Below, piece after piece: positions 44,724-52,396 of a stretch of DNA of 64,000 bases. The translations under genes and the position numbers were made by a program. Location: NCBI RefSeq assembly GCF_000153925.1, contig NZ_DS264383.1, positions 1 to 64,000 of the forward strand, given 5' to 3'. Each line of letters starts with the position of its first letter. Within the stretch, counting starts at the first letter, position 1. The notes beneath the pieces are model-generated. The model was not told the DNA's origin. It did no database searches and worked only from the letters and a program-made list of their open reading frames with translations. The DNA is from [Ruminococcus] torques ATCC 27756 (GTDB lineage: Bacteria; Bacillota; Clostridia; Lachnospirales; Lachnospiraceae).

Positions 44724-45245
44724 TTATGTATCAGAATAAGAACTGCATTTTTCTTCCGGCATTTTGGAATTACAGCATCTTGCGGCAAGGGAAGAATCCG
44801 GCTTGGCAATGCATTTCTGATATAATTTCAGGGCTTTGTTCTGCAAAGTGTCCTGAACACTGTCAATTAGTGCTTTTTCTTTCTGAAGAAGGTAAACATA
44901 GTCAGTTTTTTCCTTTTCATTGCTGAAAAAACGGAAACTTTCTACCTGATTATATTTTAACTGCGTAAGGCAGTTATCAGGAACCGGAATCATATTATTG
45001 ATATTCAATACAGCATAAAGATATCCAGTGGCTTCATCCTGGAGTTTGTGGAAATCCAGACTGTTGGACATCTTCTGATGTTTTGGTTTTGCAGAGGAAA
45101 TAGGGACATAGTAGTGGAAATCTCCGACAGTAAGAAGAATTCCTACATGGAGTTTCAAACGTTCCCCATATTCCACATATCCGACACGGGAATCAAACTG
45201 TGTCAGGTAATTTATGTATTTTTTATCGACAACGTACCAATCCAT
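44724..45245 (-). CDS. toxN: ToxN/AbiQ-family type III toxin
   Basis: 173 residues. The sequence follows ToxN/AbiQ endoribonucleases: 'MDWYVVDKKYINYLTQFDSR', then 'LHVGILLTVGDFHYYVPISS' and 'AKPKHQKM', later 'YLYAVLNINNMIPVPDNCLT'. These toxins cut RNA and are held inactive by a small repeated RNA. AGGAGG precedes ATG 45245. Upstream on the same strand are a terminator, two 36-nt repeats and a promoter, the exact order of a type III system. It lies between terL and portal relics of a prophage, facing opposite to them. Family members give abortive-infection phage resistance. The frame is intact and of normal length. Confidence 0.9.
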   Translation of the reverse strand: MDWYVVDKKYINYLTQFDSRVGYVEYGERLKLHVGILLTVGDFHYYVPISSAKPKHQKMSNSLDFHKLQDEATGYLYAVLNINNMIPVPDNCLTQLKYNQVESFRFFSNEKEKTDYVYLLQKEKALIDSVQDTLQNKALKLYQKCIAKPDSSLAARCCNSKMPEEKCSSYSDT

Positions 45246-45260
45246 AGAGCCTCCTAAAAA

Positions 45261-45388
45261 GTAAAAAAAGCGGGTGGATTACTCCACCCACTGCTATTAA
45301 CCGATTGTTTTAATTGGACAATCTAACCGCTTTTAACCGAGCATTTTAACTGGACGCTCTAACCGCTGCACAGATATTTCTATCTGTG
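45261..45388 (-). ncRNA. toxI: ToxI-type RNA antitoxin with leader hairpin and terminator
   Basis: Read leftward: a leader hairpin CACAGATA-GAAA-TATCTGTG (45388-45369), repeat 1 (45366-45331), repeat 2 (45330-45295), then a terminator GTGGGTGGA / TCCACCC with seven T residues (about 45292-45261), just before the toxin gene. A leaky terminator between RNA repeats and toxin is typical of type III systems. The toxin is expected to cut the transcript into 36-nt units. Confidence 0.88.
45295..45366 (-). repeat. Two 36-nt ToxI repeats
   Basis: Both begin GCGGTTAGA and end CGGTTAAAA or CGGTTAATA. The internal stems differ but keep pairing: GAGCG/TGCTC in repeat 1 and GATTG/CAATC in repeat 2. The loops share TCCA(G/A)TTAAAA. 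Covariation supports an RNA structure. Confidence 0.88.
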
Positions 45389-45393
45389 TCTTT

Positions 45394-45422
45394 AGTATAT
45401 GCAATTTACTGCAAAAAATCAA
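45394..45422 (-). promoter_or_regulatory. Promoter of the toxIN operon
   Basis: On the minus strand: TTGATT (45422-45417), 17 bp, TATACT (45399-45394). Transcription should start about at the leader hairpin. Confidence 0.72.
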
Positions 45423-45515
45423 TGCCTTTAATTGCTAAATTTTTATGAATTTTTTTCGATGTTACAGAATTGATTTTATCACAGACAGGCACAAAAGGAA
45501 AGAGAGGGATAGCAG

Positions 45516-45749
45516 ATGGGAATAAAAAGTTTGTTTGGTTTCGGTCAGGCGAGGGATAAGCCGGTACGGAATTACAGCAATGGTGAGTATTCGTTCAATT
45601 TCGGACGAAGCACCAGCGGAAAGAGTGTCAATGAAATGACAGCCATGCAGACTACTGCAGTTTATGCATGTGTGAGGATTTTGTCAGAGGCGGTTGCATC
45701 GTTTCCAATTCATGTATACAGATACAAAGACGGTGGGGAGGAAATTTGA
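45516..45749 (+). pseudogene. Phage portal protein N-terminal relic
   Basis: 77 residues: 'MGIKSLFGFGQARDKPVRNY' then 'KSVNEMTAMQTTAVYACVRI' and 'LSEAVASFPIHVYRYKDGG', the start of an HK97-type portal protein (normally about 400 residues). A GAGAGGG ribosome binding site is present. It breaks at 'DGGEEI', where the sequence turns into a tail gene. Confidence 0.85.
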
Positions 45750-46035
45750 ATTAAAAGCAATCATGGACAACACGTCTGCCTATGTGGATATCGAAGTAAA
45801 TGGAGAGTTGGTTCGTGTAAAAGGAAAACTTGCGGAAGGAGAAACCTTTGTGCTTGATACGGCAAAGCTGACAGCCAAAGTGGTGGATTCCGATACGGGA
45901 GAAACTATAAGAAATGGTCTTTCACAGCTTGATGAGTTAGTGTTCCCGGAATTGAATCCAGGAGGCAATGAGGTTCTGGTTTCTGTAAGTAGTGCAGTCT
46001 TTACAGAACTTACGATACGGGGAAGGAGCAGGTGA
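45740..46035 (+). pseudogene. Phage distal tail (Dit-like) C-terminal relic
   Basis: Frame reads 'KFELKAIMDNTSAYVDIEVN', 'GETFVLDTAKLTAKVVDSDT' and 'GLSQLDELVFPELNPGGNEV', the C-terminal beta domain of siphovirus tail components. Fused directly to the portal stub, so the capsid and tail genes between have been deleted. Confidence 0.72.
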
Positions 46036-46040
46036 GTGTA

Positions 46041-47120
46041 ATGGGATTAAAATTGCTTGTAAATGCAACCGAGGATTTCACTGGCGAATTTCGGAAAACA
46101 GCCAATACACAGGCACAGTGGAAAATGAATGATTCACCGAGTGGTGATGATACAACTCTACACGATTCGTCCGGTCATGCAAGAAATTTTACCATCAATG
46201 GTTGGTCGGGAACAACAGCATCTACCCGTGACGGAAAACTTGGAAAATATTTTCGATTCAATACTGTAAACCCGGAAACAGAAAAGTCACATCTGAGGGC
46301 TACGAATACAGGAGATTTCTTCACTGAATTAGGAAAAAGAATCGTGGCAGGAGGGTGGATATACCCAACTACTTATTCAGTAGGGACAACGTTTGTTCCT
46401 ATTTTCAGTACCGGAAGCGGTCCGGGAAATCCTCTGTTTTATATTTCCCTTCGTTCAGGAAGATTACGAAATATGCTTTATGATGCTTCCGGTACGCTGA
46501 TTTATGACGTTATTGAACCGGACCCGATGGAGGTGGTGCTGCAAAACAATGGTGCGTATTTTAGTGGAACGGTTATTGATTTGAAAGAAAAGACCGTACA
46601 GAGCCTTGTCTGTGACAGAAGTACAGGAGATGTGTTTCAGACAGAAATCCGTTCTTTTACCGGGGAACTGAACCCTTCCTACTGGGCAACAAGGACAAAT
46701 CAGAATACGGACAGAGCATTGTATGAAAGAGGTGCAGCTTCCAAAGGCTGTAACCTCTTTATTTCTGTCCATTCCAACGCTGTAGGCAATGGTGTAAACG
46801 AAAGTGTGGACTATCCAGTTGCATATGTCCTTTTAAATGGAAGCAGCACGGATATTGGGCTGAAGCTGGCGAAGGTTGTGGAATCAGTGATGGGAACTGC
46901 CCAGAATGGAAGAACCGCAACACGTCGGGGTACAAACGGAGAATATTATGGTGTGCTTCGTGGAGCAAATGCGGTAGGAACGCCGGGTATTATTATGGAG
47001 CATAGTTTGGGTACACAATCAAGGCTGAAGTGGGAATGGAACTGCTCTCTGTCAAGTAGACAACTGAAAAATATAAAATTTTTTCCTGCCGGTAGATTAT
47101 CTTCCGGCAGGAGTTTTTTT
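46041..47120 (+). pseudogene. Tail protein fused to amidase relic
   Basis: Residues 1 to about 215 are a tail/tail-spike-like region with a LamG-type fold ('TLHDSSGHARNFTINGWSGT'). It then switches at 'ELNPSYWATRTNQNTDRALY' to an N-acetylmuramoyl-L-alanine amidase (Amidase_3) carrying 'LFISVHSNAVGNG' and 'TPGIIMEHS'. The amidase lacks its start with the first zinc ligands, and the end is replaced by IS3-derived sequence. Two phage genes joined by deletion. Confidence 0.78.
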
Positions 47121-47222
47121 GTGCGGCTTGTAAGTAAATTTCGCGTTTTTCCATCGGTGTTAAACTTCCGAGAGTTCTTTGCAGGCGTTTGTTGTTGGAG
47201 TAATCTGTATAATCCTTAATCT
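47050..47222 (-). mobile_element. IS3-family transposase 3' end
   Basis: Leftward translation of 47219-47121 gives 'IKDYTDYSNNKRLQRTLGSL' and 'TPMEKREIYLQAA', the C-terminus of IS3/IS150 transposases. The outer sequence TGTCAAGTAGACAACTG (from 47050) is a likely terminal repeat. Only the last about 170 bp of the element remains. Confidence 0.7.
47085..47120 (+). terminator. Rho-independent terminator in IS3 remnant
   Basis: CCTGCCGG (47085-47092) pairs with CCGGCAGG (47104-47111), followed by seven T. Confidence 0.8.
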
Positions 47223-47283
47223 AAAGGGCGTTTTTGAGAAATACTGATTGGCTATTTACAAATGTGAAAAAATAATATAATCT

Positions 47284-47310
47284 ATCTATATAGATATTAT
47301 CTAGTTAGAT
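47284..47310. promoter_or_regulatory. Double palindromic operator for MarR gene
   Basis: Two perfect 12-bp palindromes, ATCTATATAGAT (47284-47295) and ATCTAGTTAGAT with arms ATCTA/TAGAT (47299-47310), 15 bp apart centre to centre, just after a TATAAT (about 47275) and before the MarR start. Likely autoregulatory sites. Confidence 0.7.
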
Positions 47311-47338
47311 ATAAAATGCTTAAGGAGGTGAATGATTT

Positions 47339-47758
47339 TTGGGAAGAACTGAGATGAAGATATTGATCGGACTTCACAGAAATGTAAACGCCTTGGATAA
47401 AAAGACATCCAAGATAGCAGCGGAGTACAATTTAACCTTTAGCCAGTTTATGGTTTTAGAGGCTCTCTACAGCAAGGGAGATATGAGTGTAGGAGAGGTA
47501 AGGGAAAGAATCTTAAGCAGTGTAGGAACGATACCTCTTATAGTGAACAATTTAGTAAAAATGAACTATGTCGAAAGAATGTGTAACGAGAAAGACAGAC
47601 GCGTGTGCATACTGCATCTGACGCAAGAAGGATATGATGTAATTAGTAAAATCGTACCTCGAAATGAAGCGATGATAGCAGAAAGCATGGAAGTTTTAGA
47701 TCAGGAAGAAAAGGAAAAACTGCTGTATCTTTTGAAGAAAATAGGAGGAAAATTATAA
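47339..47758 (+). CDS. MarR-family transcriptional regulator
   Basis: 139 residues. TTG start 8 nt after AAGGAGGTG. The winged helix includes 'NLTFSQFMVLEALYSKGDMS', 'VGTIPLIVNNLVKMNYVERM' and the wing 'NEKDRRVCILHLTQEGYDV'. The pirin gene starts at its stop codon, so the regulator probably controls this pirin operon. Relatives of this type often sense phenolic compounds or oxidants. Confidence 0.92.
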   Translation: MGRTEMKILIGLHRNVNALDKKTSKIAAEYNLTFSQFMVLEALYSKGDMSVGEVRERILSSVGTIPLIVNNLVKMNYVERMCNEKDRRVCILHLTQEGYDVISKIVPRNEAMIAESMEVLDQEEKEKLLYLLKKIGGKL

Positions 47759-48597
47759 TGAAAAGAAAAGTGAAGACTAAAGTCAAAGGATTCAGAACAA
47801 CAGATGGCGCAGGCGTAAAATTAGTAAGAGTTTTGGGGAATCTGACAACAAAAGAGTTTGATCCTATTTTAATGCTTGATTCTTTTGATAGCATTAATCC
47901 CGACGATTATACAGCAGGATTTCCAATGCATCCGCATAGAGGGATCGAAACGATCAGTTATGTATCGAGAGGTAAGATGGTTCATAGAGACAGTCTTGGG
48001 AATGAAGCGGGTATTTCAGACGGAGAAGTTCAGTGGATGAATTCGGGTTCCGGAATTATGCATGAGGAGATGGTTCCGGCGGCAGAAAGGCTTTTAGGAG
48101 TACAGTTGTGGCTGAATTTACCGGCAAAAGATAAAATGAGTAAGCCAAGTTACAATAGTATTAAAAACGAAGATATAAAGGAGATTGAAATAGAAGGAGG
48201 AAAGATAAGACTTTTAGCCGGAAAATATGGGGAACATGAAGGCTATAAAGGCGATTATCTCTCTATGGATTATTACGATATCCATCTAAATGCTGATGCA
48301 GAAGTTACACTTACGATGGAAGAGGATGATTCGGTAATGGTCTTTACACTTTTAGGAGACGTTTATATTGACGGCGAGCACATAGAGGAAAAAACAGCCG
48401 TCAAATTAACGGAAGGAGACAGTCTTACAATTAAGAACGGGAATGAGAAGGCTCAAGTTTTATATATGAATTCAAGGGCGTTGAATGAACCGGTTGCATG
48501 GGCCGGTCCGATTGTAATGAATACGCAGGAAGAGCTTCAAAAGGCGTTTTTAGAACTTAGAAGCAATACATTCATCAAAGAAACAGCAGAGTATTAA
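47758..48597 (+). CDS. Pirin-family protein
   Basis: 279 residues, double-cupin pirin. The metal site is visible in 'FPMHPHRGIETISYV' (two His), 'MVHRDSLG' (His) and 'GSGIMHEEM' (His/Glu). C-terminal cupin 'VYIDGEHIEEKTAVKL'. Some pirins have quercetinase activity, others act as redox sensors. ATG overlaps the MarR stop by one base. Confidence 0.93.
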   Translation: MKRKVKTKVKGFRTTDGAGVKLVRVLGNLTTKEFDPILMLDSFDSINPDDYTAGFPMHPHRGIETISYVSRGKMVHRDSLGNEAGISDGEVQWMNSGSGIMHEEMVPAAERLLGVQLWLNLPAKDKMSKPSYNSIKNEDIKEIEIEGGKIRLLAGKYGEHEGYKGDYLSMDYYDIHLNADAEVTLTMEEDDSVMVFTLLGDVYIDGEHIEEKTAVKLTEGDSLTIKNGNEKAQVLYMNSRALNEPVAWAGPIVMNTQEELQKAFLELRSNTFIKETAEY

Positions 48598-48620
48598 TAC
48601 GAACTACAAGGAAAAGTATA

Positions 48621-49187
48621 ATGAGCAGAGGGAGAATGGAAGCCTTTAGTGATGGCGTATTAGCGATTGTTATAACAATCATGGTGCTAAAGCTTAATGC
48701 ACCGAAAGATTTAACTTTGGATGCGGTAAAAGAGGTTTTCCCGACATTTTTAGCATATATTCTAAGTTTTATTTATGTGGGGATATATTGGGCAAACCAT
48801 CATCATTTAATTAATATGACAGATTCAGTATCAGGTAGATTGTTATGGAAAAATTTACATTGGATCTTTTGGATGTCATTGATCCCGATGGCAACGGAAT
48901 GGATGGGACTAAATCCGTATAAAAGTTTACCGGCTTTATTTTATGGAATCATACTCTTTATGTGTGCTGTCTCTTACAATATAGTCCAGGCTGAAGTTAT
49001 AAAGATTAATGGAAAGGACTCTCAAATTTTCCGAAATATCGGAAATGATTTAAAAGGAAAGCTTTCTATTATCGCATATGCCGCCGCTATTATTTTTGCT
49101 TTTTATTTTCCGGTCATTTCGTATTTGATATATATTGCGATCGCTTTGACTTGGATCGTACCGGACAGCAGGCTGGAAAAAGCATGA
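48621..49187 (+). CDS. TMEM175-family (DUF1211) ion channel
   Basis: 188 residues with six hydrophobic segments. The signature 'RMEAFSDGVLAIVITIMVL' in the first helix forms the pore lining in bacterial TMEM175 potassium channels. The second helix has 'YVGIYWANHHHLINM'. Only one six-helix unit is present, as usual in bacteria. It follows pirin by 23 bp and probably shares its transcript. Confidence 0.9.
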   Translation: MSRGRMEAFSDGVLAIVITIMVLKLNAPKDLTLDAVKEVFPTFLAYILSFIYVGIYWANHHHLINMTDSVSGRLLWKNLHWIFWMSLIPMATEWMGLNPYKSLPALFYGIILFMCAVSYNIVQAEVIKINGKDSQIFRNIGNDLKGKLSIIAYAAAIIFAFYFPVISYLIYIAIALTWIVPDSRLEKA

Positions 49188-49245
49188 TGAAAAAGGCGCA
49201 AACGTAAATGAAAAAATGTATTGTATAAGCAGGAGGTAATCGACA

Positions 49246-50055
49246 GTGATAAAAATTATATATGAACAAAAAGAAAACAGAGCGGCCGCATACGATGATG
49301 AAAAATTCATTGGAGAAAGCACATATGCTAAGTCGGATAAAGTATGGATCATAGACCACACTTTTGTGGAAAAAAGTTATGGCGGACAGGGAATCGCAGG
49401 CAGATTAGTTGCTAAACTGGTTGAAGAAGCGAGAAAAAACGATATAAAAATTATTCCTTTATGTTCTTTCGCAAAAAGGGAATTTAAGTTAAAGAAAGAA
49501 TATTTAGACGTACTGTTAAAGGAGGAGGCAGTTATGGGCATCATAAAATCATTAGAAAACAGAAGAACATATTATAACATTGATAAGAATCTGCCGGTTT
49601 TGGAAAAAGAGATTGAAGAAAAGATAAAGGAAGTTACAGAATTAGTGCCGGATGCATTCAATATGAAAAGTGCAAGAATCGTGCTTGCATTTGGTGAAAA
49701 ACACGATCGGCTGTGGGATGAAATTTACAATGTTTTTGAGGGAAAAGTACCTCGGGAAAAAATAGATTCGTTTAAAGCCGGAGCCGGAACAGTGCTGTTT
49801 TTATATGACGAGGCAACTGTTAAGAAAATGCAGGAACAGTTCAGTACATATGCGGATAATTTTCCTGTTTGGGCAAATCAGGCAAACGGGATGCTGCAGC
49901 ATTATAATCCGGTAATAGATGCACGGGTGAAGGAAATTTTTGATATACCGGAAAACTTTAAACTGGTAGCTCAGATGCCGTTTGGAGGCATAGTCAGCGA
50001 ACCCGATAAAAAAGAAAAAGAAGATATAGATAAAAGAGTAACCGTGTTAAGATAG
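49246..50055 (+). CDS. GNAT acetyltransferase fused to nitroreductase-like domain
   Basis: 269 residues in one frame. Residues 1-95 are a small YjdJ-type GNAT ('IIDHTFVEKSYGGQGIAGRL' with the acetyl-CoA loop GGQGIAG). Residues 97-269 are a nitroreductase-like flavoprotein ('SLENRRTYYNIDKNLPVLEK', 'NFKLVAQMPFGGIVSEPDKK'). An excellent internal ribosome site, AAAGGAGGAGG, lies before ATG 49534 (Met97), so the nitroreductase may also be made alone. The two are usually separate genes; the junction has no stop. Confidence 0.85.
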   Translation: MIKIIYEQKENRAAAYDDEKFIGESTYAKSDKVWIIDHTFVEKSYGGQGIAGRLVAKLVEEARKNDIKIIPLCSFAKREFKLKKEYLDVLLKEEAVMGIIKSLENRRTYYNIDKNLPVLEKEIEEKIKEVTELVPDAFNMKSARIVLAFGEKHDRLWDEIYNVFEGKVPREKIDSFKAGAGTVLFLYDEATVKKMQEQFSTYADNFPVWANQANGMLQHYNPVIDARVKEIFDIPENFKLVAQMPFGGIVSEPDKKEKEDIDKRVTVLR

Positions 50056-50324
50056 CGGCTCATCAGAATAGAATCAAATAAAAACATAAAATCCCCCTTT
50101 TCGGATCATCCGGAGAGGGGGATTTTTGCACCGTCATAAACGAGGAAAACAGTTCGGAGAACCGAAGGAGAAAAGGAATAAAAGAGGGGAAAATAATCGT
50201 CAGAAAAAAGGGTGAAAATATGCGGAATATGGTTGACAATTATATTCCTAAATGTTAGCCTGTCTGTATAATATCGGTCTGTAAAACAGAAGCGGAAGAG
50301 CGTAGAGAAAAGGGAAAAAGAAAA

Positions 50325-52396
50325 ATGAATATGGATTATGGAAAAAGGACTGGAAAAAGCGGGTTGGAGCGCTAGCACTCTGTGCAGGAATGATAATAAC
50401 GGGAACGTCTGTCGCCGGAGCACAGGAGCATCCGCAGTTTACGGCGGATCAAACGGAGATACGATTGGCAAAGGAGGAGCTGCAAACGGTGCAGCTTTCT
50501 ATCGAGGAATATTTGAAGGAGTGCTGGAAGAACAAACAAGAGGTGATTGATGTAAGCGCGTATAAACTGAATGAAGAAGAACTGAATAAGGTCATCTTCG
50601 GGATACATTATGAAAATCCGGAGTATTATTGGGTGTTGCGCAACACTGCTATTAATAAAGACGAGGAAACAGGCTTCGTAAAAACGTATTATCAATATTA
50701 CGAGGGAACGACGGGAAAACCTCTTGACAGGAGCGAAGAACTGGAACGGGAATGGGAAGTTGTAAAGGAAAAAACGAAATATTGTAAAACGGATATAGAA
50801 AAAGCGCTGGTAGTACATGAGCACTTGTGCGATACAATCGTGTATTCTTCCAGACTGCAGGCGGCGGCTCATGACATTGAAGGCGCAATTTTTGAGAAAG
50901 AAGCTGTGTGCGAGGGATATGCGCTTGCGTATAAATATTATATGAATCGTTTGGAAATTCCGTGCAAGATCGTAAGCGGAACGTCAAATGGTCAGTCTCA
51001 TGCGTGGAATCAGATTCAGCTTAACGGGAATTGGTACATGGTAGATCCGACATGGGATGATGTGGCGAACAGTCATGACGTAAAGCATCAGTATTTTTTG
51101 TGCAGTGAGAATAAGTTTCCGAATCATGTATGGAACAAGGAAAGCGAACTGCATGAAACTTGCAGCGATACGACGTATGACAATTTAGACTGGAAAAATG
51201 ATCTTCAGGGAATGTACGCTTATCAGGGCGGACTGTACCGCTCTAAATCGTTGATCGTCGGCGGAAAAGAAGTGAGCGGTATATGGCGGATCGATGCGGA
51301 AAATATAGAGAAAGAAGCGGAATTAGTGCTTCCGATCACAGATCAGTGGCAGCTGAACTCTGTCAATGTAGTAAGAGGATATTCACAACTTTCTTATTAT
51401 GACGGAATGCTTTACTACAATACGCCGCGGGCTGTATGGAGATGGAATTTCGATCCTGAATCAGAACCTGAGAAAGTATTTGAACTGGATCAGAGTATTC
51501 CGGGCGAAATATGGGATGCAGAGGCTGCAAACGGGAAGATTTATTACGAGACAGGCGTTTATGAAAAAGGAGAGAGACAGAAGGGGCAATATGTGTTTGA
51601 CGAAGATTACCGGAAAGCAAAGCATCCGATCGCAGTAACCAAACCGGTTATGACAGTTGTAATGGGCGGTGAAAATGTGTTCCTGCAGTCGGCGGCTCCG
51701 GGGAACGTAACATATACGTCGAAGAATCCTGAGATCTGCGACGTTCAAGTTGTGTGGAAAGACGAGTCCTGTCAGCTGATTCCTAAAAAAGCCGGGGAGA
51801 CGATCGTAACGGTTCATGCAGATCCGACGGATCATTATGCGGAAGGTGCGGTAGATGTAAAAGTGATCGTTAAAGAGCGGGATGATATTGAAGAAAAGAT
51901 CACTCTTCAATATGAAGCCGGAGACGGAGGAAGTATAGCAGCAGTTGATGCGGCAACAGGGAAAATACTTGAAAACGGAGCAAAGATCAAACCGAATGCA
52001 GAAGTTCAGTTTACGGCGTCTCCAAATTCCGGTTATTCTGTGAAAAACTGGGTTGTAAACGGAGAAGTATATAAGGAAAACGGCATCGTTTATACAGGCA
52101 TGGAATTAAAGCGCGCGATCACCGCTTCATCTGACAGCGTGAAAGTTGAATTTGTAAAAGATGAGCCGGCATTTGTGAAGGGCGATGTAAATTTAAGTGG
52201 GAAGGTCGAGATCGGCGATGTTCGTGAAGCCTTGAGAAGTATATGCAAAAAGACAGAACTGACAGCGCTTCAGAAGCAGGCGGCGGATGTAAATGAAAAC
52301 GGAAACGTTGATATAGAAGATTTAAGGAAGATCTTAAGATTTGTCTGCGGAAAGATCGATCAACTGAATATGGAAGAAAGCGGGGCGTCAAAATGA
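50325..52396 (+). CDS. Transglutaminase-like dockerin protein, copy 1 (frameshifted signal peptide)
   Basis: About 690 residues. A transglutaminase-like domain shows Cys in 'EAVCEGYALAYKYYMNRLEI', His in 'SHAWNQIQLNGNWYMVDPTW' and Asp in the latter. Then a beta-rich region, a bacterial-Ig-like segment, an InlB B-type repeat ('SIAAVDAATGKILENGAKIK') and a dockerin type I with two calcium loops ('GDVNLSGKVEIGDVREALRS', 'DVNENGNVDIEDLRKILRFV'). The natural ATG at 50325 and signal-peptide codons ('WKKRVGALALCAGMIITG') are in different frames because of a one-base loss near 50335; the main frame has no ATG before 50390. Paralogue at 55061. Confidence 0.85.

Noticed and set aside
45295-45366. CRISPR array
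   Set aside because: The 36-nt units are contiguous with no spacers, and only two exist; they are ToxI-type antitoxin repeats. No CRISPR array or cas gene was seen in the window.
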